Source: 3107 sp001483205
GTDB lineage: Bacteria; Pseudomonadota; Alphaproteobacteria; Rhodobacterales; Rhodobacteraceae
DNA length: 64,000 nt
Reading direction: 5' to 3'
NCBI GenBank assembly: GCA_964291375.2
Contig: OZ219809.1
Location: 1,612,001 to 1,676,000 of the forward strand
In this document: positions 54,060-62,688 of the stretch, in pieces
How the letters are laid out: every line of letters starts with the position of its first letter
How positions within the stretch are numbered: the stretch's first letter is position 1
The notes under the pieces: generated by a model
Told to the model about the DNA's origin: nothing
Seen by the model: the letters and a program-made list of their open reading frames with translations, nothing else
The model's database searches: none
Program-made: the position numbers and the translations under genes

Positions 54060-55115
54060 ATGAGAAACCCGCCTGGCCCGGCAATCCTGGCTGCCGCGCT
54101 GTTTGCGGCACTCCCCCGCGGTGCCGACGCACAGGCCGCCTGCGAACACTATCGGGTGAAGCCCGGCGATTCGCTGATGCAGATCAGCCGGACCGCCTAT
54201 GGGTCAGAGGACTATCACCGGATCTATCGGGCGAATACGGCGGCCATCGGCGGCGATCCCAACCTGCTTGAGGTCGGCGTGGTCCTGCGCCTGCCCTGTC
54301 TCGACAACTCTCTGCCCGAACGCGCCCCGCCGCCACTGTTCGCCGAGGGCGGAAACGACACCACATCTTTTGGCCTGATCACCGCCAACGGCTATCCGCC
54401 CTATACGGACGAAAGCCTGCCCGGTCGTGGCCTGATCACCCGGCTGGTCGAAACCGCCATCCTGCGCGCCGCCCCCGGTCAGGCCTATGAGGTGCTGTTC
54501 GTCAATGACTGGCCCGCGCATCTGGAGGCGCTTTTGCCGTCGCTTGCCTTTGACGCCAGCTTTCCCTGGCCGCAGCCCGAATGCGAAGGCCGGGAAAACC
54601 TGACCCCGCTCGAGGCCTATAGCTGCGAGAACTACCTTTATTCGGAACCGCTCTATGAAATCGTTGACGGGTTCTTTGCGCTCCGGGGCAGCGGATATGA
54701 CATCACCCGGCACATGATCGAACTGCGCGGCGCGATCATCTGCCGCCCGGAGGGGTATTCGGCCGGTCATCTGGCGAGTGCTGACCTGATGCCCCCGGTG
54801 ACAGAGTTGTTTCAGCCCGCCAGCATCAACGACTGCTTTGATGCGCTGCTTCTGGGACAGGTTGATCTCGTTTTTCTCGATACTCGCTCTGGTGAAAGGG
54901 CCATCAAAACACTTGGCATCGGCGATAAAATCGTGGAAAATCCGAATATAAGTTTCATCGTCCCGTTACGGGTGGCCGTGCATAGTAAAAACCCCGAGGG
55001 TGTGGCGCTGCTCGAAACCCTGAACCGGGGTCTGCGGGAAATGCTGGAGAGCGGCGAGTGGAACCATATCGTGTCCGAAGGGCTTCTGCACCAGATGGAG
55101 GCGCGCGTGAACTAG
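54060..55115 (+). CDS. Secreted LysM plus family-3 solute-binding protein (first copy)
   Basis: 351 residues. A signal peptide (to about residue 25) is followed by a LysM domain (YRVKPGDSLMQISRTAYGSE, about 31-80), then a type-3 solute-binding-like domain (FGLITANGYPPYTDESLPGR onward) ending with MLESGEWNHIVSEGLLHQM. LysM binds peptidoglycan glycans. No permease is adjacent, so it may be a sensor or scaffold for the kinase instead of a transport partner (inference). AAGGAA box before the ATG. Confidence 0.82.
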   Translation: MRNPPGPAILAAALFAALPRGADAQAACEHYRVKPGDSLMQISRTAYGSEDYHRIYRANTAAIGGDPNLLEVGVVLRLPCLDNSLPERAPPPLFAEGGNDTTSFGLITANGYPPYTDESLPGRGLITRLVETAILRAAPGQAYEVLFVNDWPAHLEALLPSLAFDASFPWPQPECEGRENLTPLEAYSCENYLYSEPLYEIVDGFFALRGSGYDITRHMIELRGAIICRPEGYSAGHLASADLMPPVTELFQPASINDCFDALLLGQVDLVFLDTRSGERAIKTLGIGDKIVENPNISFIVPLRVAVHSKNPEGVALLETLNRGLREMLESGEWNHIVSEGLLHQMEARVN

Positions 55116-55217
55116 GCCGGGGGCGGGCAAGAGTGTAACAGCCCGGCATCCGGCAGACATGAAAGGGCATTGGAAAACAAGTCCGGAAACAAAATACAAA
55201 CAGAGGAGGAAGTCCCC

Positions 55218-56357
55218 ATGTTCAGTGTATCCCGTCGCTCAAGGTATCGTTTTTCCGCAACCGGTGGTGGTGAGTGCAGGCTCCTGTTTGCTGCTGTGAC
55301 GGCGCTTGCGCTTGTTCCGGCGGGTGCGTCGGCACAAGAGGCGTGCAGCGCCTATACGGTCAGACAGGGGGATACACTGGGCGAGATCGCACAATCCGCC
55401 TACGGGTCGTTCGATTACCAGATCATCTTCAACGCCAACCGCAACATCATCGGCGGCAATCCCAACTCTCTGGAAGAGGGCACCGTCCTGCAAATCCCCT
55501 GCGAGGACGGGCGGCTGAGCGAACAGCAAGAGCTGTCTTCGATCATCGAGGCCGAAACTGCCCGTCAGGCGACGCGGACCACGACGACGGATCTGTATGA
55601 GCCGCCGATCCGGTTTGTCTCAGGCGACGGCTGGGAACCCTATGTCGGCGAAAACCTGACCGGCGGCGGGTTTATGGTGCGTCTGGCGACAACGGCGCTG
55701 CACCGGGGCGGCAACAACCGGGATTACAACGTCAGTTGGGTCAATGACTGGAACTCGCACAAAGAAACCCTGCTGCCGATGGGGGCGATGGATGTTTCGG
55801 TTGCCTGGAGCATCCCGGACTGCACCAAGGTGCATCTGTTGTCGGAAAGCATGGTCACCCGCTGCACCGAATGGGATTACTCGGAACCCGTTTATGAGAC
55901 CGTCATGTCGCTCTACACGCTGAGCGAGAGCAACTATGCGGCAGCAACAACGTTCGATGCATATCAGGGCGCGCGTATCTGTCGCCCGGAAGGATGGTCA
56001 ACGTTTCCGCTTGACGAAGAGGGGCTGAAACCGCCGGCGATTGAGCGGATCGCGCCTCCGGGGCTTGCCGATTGTGTCGAGGGGCTGATGAACGGCACTG
56101 TCGATGTGGCATTCATGGAGTTGGAAAGCGCAGACACCATGTTGCGGGACATGGGCCTTTCCCAGGAAATCGTCGCCAACCCGTATCTGACCAAACTGAC
56201 GGCGCTTCGGCTTGTCACCCACAAGACCAACCCGCGCGGGCGGGTCTATATGACCCTCATAAACCGGGGCCTGAATGAGATGCGCCAGACCGGTGAGTGG
56301 TATGACATCGTGGCGACCGGGCTGGCCGAATACAACCAGCTTCAGGCGGCCAATTAG
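55218..56357 (+). CDS. Secreted LysM plus family-3 solute-binding protein (second copy)
   Basis: 379 residues, a paralogue of the previous protein with the same order: signal peptide ending ALVPAGASAQ, LysM (YTVRQGDTLGEIAQSAYGSF), and a binding-protein-like domain (IRFVSGDGWEPYVGENLTGG onward). The start MFSVSRRSRYRF at 55218 has GAGGAGG ten bases upstream; a TTG at 55170 is possible but less likely. Tandem duplication of a LysM-binding protein pair next to a receptor kinase is unusual. Confidence 0.82.
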   Translation: MFSVSRRSRYRFSATGGGECRLLFAAVTALALVPAGASAQEACSAYTVRQGDTLGEIAQSAYGSFDYQIIFNANRNIIGGNPNSLEEGTVLQIPCEDGRLSEQQELSSIIEAETARQATRTTTTDLYEPPIRFVSGDGWEPYVGENLTGGGFMVRLATTALHRGGNNRDYNVSWVNDWNSHKETLLPMGAMDVSVAWSIPDCTKVHLLSESMVTRCTEWDYSEPVYETVMSLYTLSESNYAAATTFDAYQGARICRPEGWSTFPLDEEGLKPPAIERIAPPGLADCVEGLMNGTVDVAFMELESADTMLRDMGLSQEIVANPYLTKLTALRLVTHKTNPRGRVYMTLINRGLNEMRQTGEWYDIVATGLAEYNQLQAAN

Positions 56358-56409
56358 GGACAGTTCGACGCAAACTTTAGAACGTTTCGCGTTATCGGGT
56401 CGCGCCGGG

Positions 56410-56428
56410 CCACCCTATTGAGGGGTGG
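56410..56428. terminator. Hairpin between convergent genes, possible bidirectional terminator
   Basis: CCACCCTATTGAGGGGTGG forms a short stem (CCACCC with GGGGTGG) around TATTGA. It lies between the convergent binding-protein gene and the carboxymuconolactone decarboxylase-like gene. No clear T-run follows, so the call is weak. Confidence 0.3.
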
Positions 56429-56457
56429 TGCGGCGTGGTTCCATGCCATAACCGTGA

Positions 56458-56850
56458 TCAGCCCGCTTCCGCCTCAGCCAACAGCCGCTTCGCCACACGA
56501 AAGCACTCAAGCCCCTGGGGAACCCCGCAATAGATGGCGATGACATGGATGATGGCGCGGATTTCCTCCCGGCTGACCCCATTGTTCATCGCCCCCCGGC
56601 AATGAATTTCCCATTCGTGCATCTTGCCCAGTGCCCCGATCATGGCAAGGTTCATCATGCTGCGGGTCTTGGGCGGGATCACCTCATCCCCCCAGCCGAA
56701 ACCCCAGCACCAGGCGGTCATCGCCTCCTGAAACGGGCGGGTGAAGTCATCGGCGGCGGCGAGGTTCTGCTCTACATATTCCGCCCCCAGAGTCGCCTTG
56801 CGCTGCTCCAGCCCCTTGAGGAACAGGTCTTCGTCGAATGGTGTGGTCAT
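56458..56850 (-). CDS. Carboxymuconolactone decarboxylase-like protein
   Basis: 130 residues of the AhpD/CMD helical fold (KTRSMMNLAMIGALGKMHEW, HCRGAMNNGVSREEIRAIIH). The AhpD CxxC is absent; Cys65-type positions do not pair, so a decarboxylase-like instead of peroxidase role is likely, substrate unknown. Start MTTPFDEDLFLKG at 56850; a longer start overlaps the Rieske gene upstream. It ends the minus-strand part of the catabolic cluster. Confidence 0.8.
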   Translation of the reverse strand: MTTPFDEDLFLKGLEQRKATLGAEYVEQNLAAADDFTRPFQEAMTAWCWGFGWGDEVIPPKTRSMMNLAMIGALGKMHEWEIHCRGAMNNGVSREEIRAIIHVIAIYCGVPQGLECFRVAKRLLAEAEAG

Positions 56851-56907
56851 GTTTCCGGCCCCCTCCGGCCCTGTGGTGATACCCGCGGCGCGGTCATCGG
56901 TCATCGG

Positions 56908-58005
56908 TCATCCCCCGACGGCCTCGCGCATCCATTGCTGCAACCGGGCAACCGAGTGCTCGCTCATCACCCCGCAGGCGGGGTCGAGCACCAGCGGGCC
57001 GGGCACATAGCCCCGCGACCGCAACCCGCGCTGCACCGATTCCACCAGCCGGATGTCCTCGGCGACGGTGGTGTCCCGGTCCTGCGCCGCAAGCCTGCGG
57101 ATCACCGCGTCCTCTGCCCCGCCGGGGGTGAACCAGCCGCGCCAGACCGTGCAACGGTCCACACCGCCCGCCCGCCAGTGATAGGTGTTCAGCACATTGC
57201 CGGGATAGCACTGAAACGAAAACATCGGCCACAGGAACCATGACCGGTAGTCACCCGCGCGCGGATTGGCGGACAGATCAACCGGATAGGTCATCTTATC
57301 CAGGCTCTGGCATTCGGTGATGTGGCGCAGGACATAGCCGTCGGGCGCGGGCCGTATCTGATAGGTTTCGGGCCGGATCACCCCCTCGGCAAAGGTGCGG
57401 TGATTGGCGGTGCAGTGATAACATTCGGAATAATTCTCGACCGAGACCTTCCAGTTGCAGGCCTCGGGCGCTTCGACCCATTCGAGCGGGGCAAGCGTGG
57501 CGATATGGGGGATGAACTCGGCCAATTCCTCGCGCACGCCGGGAAACCAGGCGTCCATCGGCGTGGCATCCCGGTCGAGATTGACGAACAGGAAACCGTG
57601 GAAATCTTCGCAACGCACCTCGGTCAGGCGGATATTCTGCCGCTCAAAGCCGGGGACGGAGCCGGAATTGGGCGCACCCCGCAAGCCACCGGACAGCTCA
57701 TAACTCCACTGGTGATAGGGGCAGACCACCACGCGGGTATTTCCCCGGCCCTGCAACAGCTCATGGGCGCGGTGGCGGCAGACATTATAGAACACCCGCA
57801 CCACACCGTCATGGCCGCGAATCGCAAACAGGGTCTGATCCGCAATCCCGAAGGTGAAATAATCGCCCGCATCGGGAATGTCAGCGGCATGACCGGCAAA
57901 TTGCCAGGTCCGGGCCAGCAGGCCGCGGACCTCTTGCGCGAAAATGCCGGGATCGGTGTAGAAACGGGCATCAAGAGAGCACAGGGGGGCGGCGGCATTC
58001 ATCAT
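56908..58005 (-). CDS. Rieske-type oxygenase alpha subunit, betaine/carnitine monooxygenase-like
   Basis: 365 residues. Rieske cluster CRHRAHELLQG (Cys76, His78) with CPYHQW (Cys95, His98), then the mononuclear iron site in SVENYSECYHCTANH. The family includes glycine-betaine, carnitine, stachydrine and choline oxygenases that remove N-methyl groups with a reductase partner. No reductase gene is inside the window. Lying beside an FAD/GcvT demethylating dehydrogenase, it supports catabolism of a methylated amine; the specific substrate is not readable. Confidence 0.9.
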   Translation of the reverse strand: MMNAAAPLCSLDARFYTDPGIFAQEVRGLLARTWQFAGHAADIPDAGDYFTFGIADQTLFAIRGHDGVVRVFYNVCRHRAHELLQGRGNTRVVVCPYHQWSYELSGGLRGAPNSGSVPGFERQNIRLTEVRCEDFHGFLFVNLDRDATPMDAWFPGVREELAEFIPHIATLAPLEWVEAPEACNWKVSVENYSECYHCTANHRTFAEGVIRPETYQIRPAPDGYVLRHITECQSLDKMTYPVDLSANPRAGDYRSWFLWPMFSFQCYPGNVLNTYHWRAGGVDRCTVWRGWFTPGGAEDAVIRRLAAQDRDTTVAEDIRLVESVQRGLRSRGYVPGPLVLDPACGVMSEHSVARLQQWMREAVGG

Positions 58006-58011
58006 CAGTCC

Positions 58012-58896
58012 TCATCCGTCCTCGTGATAGATGCCGAGATCATGGCGGCGGTGGTGAAAGCGCTCAACCCGCTCGACGATTTTGTCACTGGCCACCGAGA
58101 TCACAAAACTCAGCAGCGTCTCCAGAAGTGCGATCAGCGACACCGATGAGGGGAAAAACTGCGGGGTGTCCACGGCGACGGTAAAGGCGTGGTCGGCCCC
58201 AAGCGAGATCGGGCTGGCCGGGCTGTCGGACAGAGCGATGACCCTGACCCCCTGCTCGCGGGCAATGCGCACGGCCTCAACCACTTCGTTGCGACAGGGG
58301 CGGCAGGTCATGGCCACCAGCACATCCTGCGCATCAGCCCAGGCAAGGTCATCGGTGGCCGTGCTGCCGGGACGGGGAATGGCGTGAAAATCCTTCATGC
58401 CGGTTGAGGCCAGATAGGTGAAGTTCCGGGCGTTTGAGTGCATTACGCCCGCGCCCAGGGTGAAGACGTTGCGTGCGTCCCAGATGGTTTCGGCGGCGGC
58501 CTTAAGGTCGTCAGCGGAAATCCCGGCAAAGGTCTGTTCGATATTGCAGATCGCGGCCCCGACCATATCGGCATAAAGCGCGCCCAGTTCCCCCTCTCGC
58601 CCGATGCTTTGCAGCCAGCGGGCACGGTCGGGAAAGCGCGCCTGCCCGGCGCGGATGGCCTCGCGAAAGGGGGCGCGAAAATCCTCATAGCCGTCAAACC
58701 CCACCTGCCGGGCCATGCGGACGACTGTGTTGGGCTTGACCCGGGCGGCCTCGGCAATCTCGCGCACGGTGGAAACCCCGACATCCTGCGGGTTTTCAAG
58801 CACATAGCGCGCGGCCTTGCGCGCCTCGGGGGTCAGCTTGCCCCATTCCCCGCTCAGGCGGTCGAGAATCGAAATTGATACATATGTGCCATTCAT
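58012..58896 (-). CDS. MurR/RpiR-family transcriptional regulator
   Basis: 294 residues. N-terminal HTH (DVGVSTVREIAEAARVKPNT, VVRMARQVGFDGYEDFR) and C-terminal SIS sugar-phosphate-type domain (FTLGAGVMHSNARNFTYLAS, ISLGADHAF). ATG at 58896; a TTG at 58905 would add three residues and overlap the divergent promoter. It lies between the Rieske gene and the divergent dehydrogenase gene, so it probably controls both sides; an ACATATGT palindrome near 58880 is in its own coding start. Confidence 0.9.
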   Translation of the reverse strand: MNGTYVSISILDRLSGEWGKLTPEARKAARYVLENPQDVGVSTVREIAEAARVKPNTVVRMARQVGFDGYEDFRAPFREAIRAGQARFPDRARWLQSIGREGELGALYADMVGAAICNIEQTFAGISADDLKAAAETIWDARNVFTLGAGVMHSNARNFTYLASTGMKDFHAIPRPGSTATDDLAWADAQDVLVAMTCRPCRNEVVEAVRIAREQGVRVIALSDSPASPISLGADHAFTVAVDTPQFFPSSVSLIALLETLLSFVISVASDKIVERVERFHHRRHDLGIYHEDG

Positions 58897-58898
58897 GG

Positions 58899-58928
58899 TT
58901 GACAATGGTATGGATTTTTGCCTAGCCT
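58899..58928 (+). promoter_or_regulatory. Candidate promoter for the demethylating dehydrogenase operon
   Basis: TTGACA (58899-58904) with TAGCCT (58923-58928) after 18 bases, 26 bases before the ATG at 58954. The -35 box is perfect. It lies next to the RpiR start, so the regulator could control it by overlapping binding. Confidence 0.45.
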
Positions 58929-58953
58929 GTCAAGAGCAAGGAAAGGCCCCGCC

Positions 58954-61398
58954 ATGTCCGGTCCACAGCTTCCCGCCCATGCCCGCGTCGTGATCATCGG
59001 CGGCGGCATCATGGGCGTGGGCCTTGCCTATCACCTGGGGCGCGAAGGCTGGGGGGCAGAGACCATCCTCTTGGAAAAGGCCGAACTCACGTCAGGCTCG
59101 ACATGGCACGCGGCGGGGCAGATCACCCATTCCACCTCGAGTTTCTCGCTGGCCAGATGCGTGGACTATAACATCCGGCTCTATTCCGGGGCGCTGGAGG
59201 CAGAGACCGGGCAGGCGGTAAGCTGGCATGGCTGCGGGTCGCTCCGGCTGGCCTATACCGAGGATGAAATGGATTGGCTGAGGCATACCCTGTCGGTCGC
59301 GCGCGGCCTTGGGTTCGCGATTGAACTGGTCGGGCCGGACCGTATTGCCGCACTCAATCCGTTCTACAATCTTGAGGGCGTTATCGGCGCGCTTCACACC
59401 CCCGATGACGGCCATGTGGACCCGACGAATGTCACCATGGCCATGGCTGCGGGTGCCCGCGCCAGGGGGGTGCGGATCATCCGCCGCTGCCGGGCGACCG
59501 GCATCAGGCAGGCGACAGGCGGCGAATGGGTGGTAGAGACAGAGAGGGGCACGATCCGCTGCGAGCATGTGGTCAATGCGGGCGGAACCTATGCGCGACA
59601 GATCGGCGAATGGTCCGGGCTGCACCTGCCGATGACCTCGATGACCCACCATTATTTTGTGACCGAACCGGTGCCGGAATTTGCAGCGCTGGAGCGGGAA
59701 TTGCCGGTGATGCGCGATGACCGCAGGGTGTCGGGTTATATCCGCATGGAGCAGGCGCGCGGGCTGATCGGGATTTACGAAAAGGCCAACCCCAACGCCG
59801 TCTGGACGGATGAATGCCCGTGGGACTGCGAAAACTGGCTGTTCGGGGCGGATTACGATCGGGTGATGCCCTGGCTTGAAGAGGCGCTGAGGCGAATGCC
59901 GGTGTTGGCCGGTTCCGGCATTCAGCGCGTGGTGCATGGGGCAATCAGCCACCCGCCCGACGGCAACCCGCTGATCGGCCCTGCGCCGGGGGCAAGAAAT
60001 TACTGGTGTTGTTGCGGCACCCAGATCGGGATTGGCTGGGGGCCGGGGCTGACCCGCGAACTGGCGCGCTGGATGGCGCACGGCGCGGCGGACATCTCGA
60101 TGCGGGAGTATGACCCGCGCCGGTTCGGCCCCTATGCGACAAAGGACTGGCAGGTGATCAAGGCCAAAGAGGACTATTGCCTGCGCCATGAAATCCCGTT
60201 TCCGCATTTCAACCGGCTGGCCGGGCGTCCGGTCAAACCCTCACCACTCTATGAGCGGATGAAGGCCGGGGGTGCGGTGTTCGAGGAAGTTTACGGCTTT
60301 GAGCGTCCGCGCTGGTTCGCACAGGGCGGTGTCGCGCAGGAAGATCACTATTCCTTTCGCCGCACCCCTGTCGATGACCTTGTGGCGGCAGAGGTCCGTG
60401 CGGTGCGCGAACGGGTGGGGATCATGGATGTCACCGCCTTTGCCAAGGTGCTGGTCGAGGGGCCTGACGCTTATGCCCTGCTTGACCGGCTGATCGCCAA
60501 CCGGATGCCGCAAAAGGCGGGGTCGATCACGCTGGCCCATATGCTGAACCGGCGCGGGCGTATTGAGTTGGAAACCACCGTGGTGCGGATGGGCGGGGGC
60601 CGGTTCTACCTCGTGTGCGCCGCGTTTTTCGGCCAACGCCTGCTGGATCATCTGACGCAGCACCGCGCGGATGATGAGGACGTGACCATCACCGCGTTGT
60701 CTGATCATTGGGCGGCGCTGGCGCTGAACGGCCCCCGCGCGCGGGACGTTCTGGCGGCCTGCACCGATGCGCCGCTCGACAATGCCGCGTTCCGGTGGCT
60801 CTCGGCGCAGGCGATTGACGTGGCCGGGCACAGGCTTTGGGCCTTGCGGATGTCCTATGCGGGCGAACTGGGGTGGGAACTGCATATGCCGAATGAGGCC
60901 TGCGCGGATGTCTATGATGCGCTGCAATCCGCAGGGCGGGCGCACGGCGTGGCCGATTACGGATCATTCGCCATGAACGCGATGCGGATGGAAAAGGCGT
61001 TCAGGGGCGCGGGCGAGCTGACCAATGAAGTGACCCTGGCAGAGGCCGACATGCTGCGCTTTGCCCGCACCGACAAGGACTATTTGGGCCGTGACCTGAC
61101 ACGGAACGCGGCGGATCGGCCCTGGGTCTGCGCCTATCTGGGGATCGACCCGGACGGCGCGGTTGACGGACATGGCGGCGAGGCGGTGCTCTGGCGGGGC
61201 GAGGTGGTGGGGGCGACCTCATCCGTGGCTTACGGGCCGACCGTCGGCAGGATACTGGCCTTTGCCTATCTGAAACCCGGTGCCGCGCTGCCGGGAACCC
61301 CGCTGGAGGTGATGATCCACGGCGCGCCCCGGCCCGCGATGGTGCTGGCCGAACCCGCCTATGATCCGGCTTCTGCCTTACCAAGGACAAACACATGA
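58954..61398 (+). CDS. FAD-dependent dehydrogenase fused to GcvT domain (dimethylglycine/sarcosine dehydrogenase type)
   Basis: 814 residues. The N-terminal FAD-binding DAO domain has VVIIGGGIMGVGLAYHLG and the flavin-linking-type motif TSGSTWHAAGQI. C-terminal GcvT (aminomethyltransferase) and GCV_T_C domains follow from about residue 430 (VGIMDVTAFAKVLVEGPDAY, FAYLKPGAALPGTPLEVMIH). This architecture oxidises N-methyl groups and passes formaldehyde equivalents to tetrahydrofolate. AGGAAAGG precedes the ATG at 58954. Overlaps the next gene by ATGA. Confidence 0.9.
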   Translation: MSGPQLPAHARVVIIGGGIMGVGLAYHLGREGWGAETILLEKAELTSGSTWHAAGQITHSTSSFSLARCVDYNIRLYSGALEAETGQAVSWHGCGSLRLAYTEDEMDWLRHTLSVARGLGFAIELVGPDRIAALNPFYNLEGVIGALHTPDDGHVDPTNVTMAMAAGARARGVRIIRRCRATGIRQATGGEWVVETERGTIRCEHVVNAGGTYARQIGEWSGLHLPMTSMTHHYFVTEPVPEFAALERELPVMRDDRRVSGYIRMEQARGLIGIYEKANPNAVWTDECPWDCENWLFGADYDRVMPWLEEALRRMPVLAGSGIQRVVHGAISHPPDGNPLIGPAPGARNYWCCCGTQIGIGWGPGLTRELARWMAHGAADISMREYDPRRFGPYATKDWQVIKAKEDYCLRHEIPFPHFNRLAGRPVKPSPLYERMKAGGAVFEEVYGFERPRWFAQGGVAQEDHYSFRRTPVDDLVAAEVRAVRERVGIMDVTAFAKVLVEGPDAYALLDRLIANRMPQKAGSITLAHMLNRRGRIELETTVVRMGGGRFYLVCAAFFGQRLLDHLTQHRADDEDVTITALSDHWAALALNGPRARDVLAACTDAPLDNAAFRWLSAQAIDVAGHRLWALRMSYAGELGWELHMPNEACADVYDALQSAGRAHGVADYGSFAMNAMRMEKAFRGAGELTNEVTLAEADMLRFARTDKDYLGRDLTRNAADRPWVCAYLGIDPDGAVDGHGGEAVLWRGEVVGATSSVAYGPTVGRILAFAYLKPGAALPGTPLEVMIHGAPRPAMVLAEPAYDPASALPRTNT

Positions 61399-62477
61399 CC
61401 ATACCCCAGACGATGAAAGCCGTTGTGCTGACCGGCCATGGCGGGCTTGACCGGTATGAATGGCGCGAGGACTGGCCAACGCCTGCACCCGCGCCCGGTG
61501 AAGTGCTGATCAGGGTCGGGGCCTGCGGGCTGAACAACACCGATGTGAACACCCGGACCGGCTGGTATTCCAAAACGGTCAAGGTGGCGACGACCGGAGA
61601 GGCCCCTGCCGCCATGCCGGGGGATGATCCGGCTTGGGGCGGCAAGGCGGTTTCGTTCCCGCGCATTCAGGGGGCGGATGTCTGCGGCAGGATCGTCGCT
61701 GTGGGCGATGGCGTTGATGCCGCCCGGATCGGCGAGCGGGTGATCACCGATAACTGGCTGCGGAATCCGCACGACCCGGATAACCGGGACAAGGCCGGTT
61801 ATTTCGGCTCTGAGCGCGACGGCGGCTTTGCCGAATACACGACAATCCCGGCACAGAACGCGATTGCGGTCAGATCGGACCTGCGCGACGCAGAACTGGC
61901 GACTTTTTCGTGCTCTTATTCCACGGCAGAGGGAATGCTGTCGCGCGCCGGGGTCGGGCGGGCGGATACCGTGCTTGTGCCCGGTGCGTCCGGCGGCGTC
62001 GGCGGGGCGCTGGTGCAACTGGCCAAACGGCGCGGCGCACGAGTCATCGCCATGGCGTCAGAGGCCAAGCATGGCGAGGTGGGCAGGCTCGGCCCTGACC
62101 TGATCCTGCCCCGCGCGCCGGATGACCTGCGCGCCGCTTTGGGGGGCGAAAAGATCACCGTTGTGGCGGATGTGGTGGGCGGCCCCTTTTGGCCGCACCT
62201 TATCGACAGTCTTGAACGCGGCGGGCGCTATACCTGTTCGGGGGCGATTGCCGGGCCGATGGTGGCGCTTGACCTGCGCACGCTCTATCTGCGCGACCTG
62301 ACCTTTACCGGCTCTACGGTGGTCGCGCCAGAGATCATGCCCGCCGTCGTGCGGTATATCGAGGCAGGCGAGATCAGGCCCGCACTGGCCGCTACATATG
62401 GTCTTGCGGAGCTTCGCACGGCGCAGGCGGCCTTTATCGCCAAGAAACACAGCGGCAACATCGTGGTCTGCCCATGA
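61395..62477 (+). CDS. Medium-chain dehydrogenase/reductase (zinc-type alcohol dehydrogenase-like)
   Basis: 360 residues with a GroES-like N-terminus and a Rossmann fold (VLVPGASGGVGGALVQLA). The catalytic zinc Cys of true alcohol dehydrogenases is replaced in GACGLNNTDVN, so it is nearer the quinone-oxidoreductase/crotonyl-CoA reductase side of MDR. An insert after residue 60 (KVATTGEAPAAMPGDDPAWG) is unusual. It belongs to the catabolic operon; substrate unknown. The original stop TGA would overlap the start of the following gene without the repeat. Confidence 0.85.
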   Translation: MTIPQTMKAVVLTGHGGLDRYEWREDWPTPAPAPGEVLIRVGACGLNNTDVNTRTGWYSKTVKVATTGEAPAAMPGDDPAWGGKAVSFPRIQGADVCGRIVAVGDGVDAARIGERVITDNWLRNPHDPDNRDKAGYFGSERDGGFAEYTTIPAQNAIAVRSDLRDAELATFSCSYSTAEGMLSRAGVGRADTVLVPGASGGVGGALVQLAKRRGARVIAMASEAKHGEVGRLGPDLILPRAPDDLRAALGGEKITVVADVVGGPFWPHLIDSLERGGRYTCSGAIAGPMVALDLRTLYLRDLTFTGSTVVAPEIMPAVVRYIEAGEIRPALAATYGLAELRTAQAAFIAKKHSGNIVVCP

Positions 62478-62478
62478 A

Positions 62479-62688
62479 AAGGCTTCTGCATGATGGCGCA
62501 CCGGTGGCCACCCTGTCCCGCCCGGCGGAACGCCGGGCAGCGCCTGCCTGCCCCCCGGCAGGCGCTTTCAGCGTCTCAACCTTTTGCAACATATGGACTT
62601 TATGGCAGGATCATCGCCAATACGGAAGTCGGAAAAAGCGCCCGCCCAGGCAGGCGGCTGCCCGGCTCGGTCAATATACAGAGGTCTT
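62479..62688 (+). repeat. TIR repeat element, long form, copy 8
   Basis: 210 bases from AAGGCTTCTGCATGATGGCG to AATATACAGAGGTCTT. It sits between two operon genes; the bases ATGAAAA occur immediately on both sides, fitting a target duplication. Its last bases (AGAGG) lie just before the ATG at 62689 and may serve as that gene's ribosome site. Hairpin and CTCAACC core are present. Confidence 0.88.
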
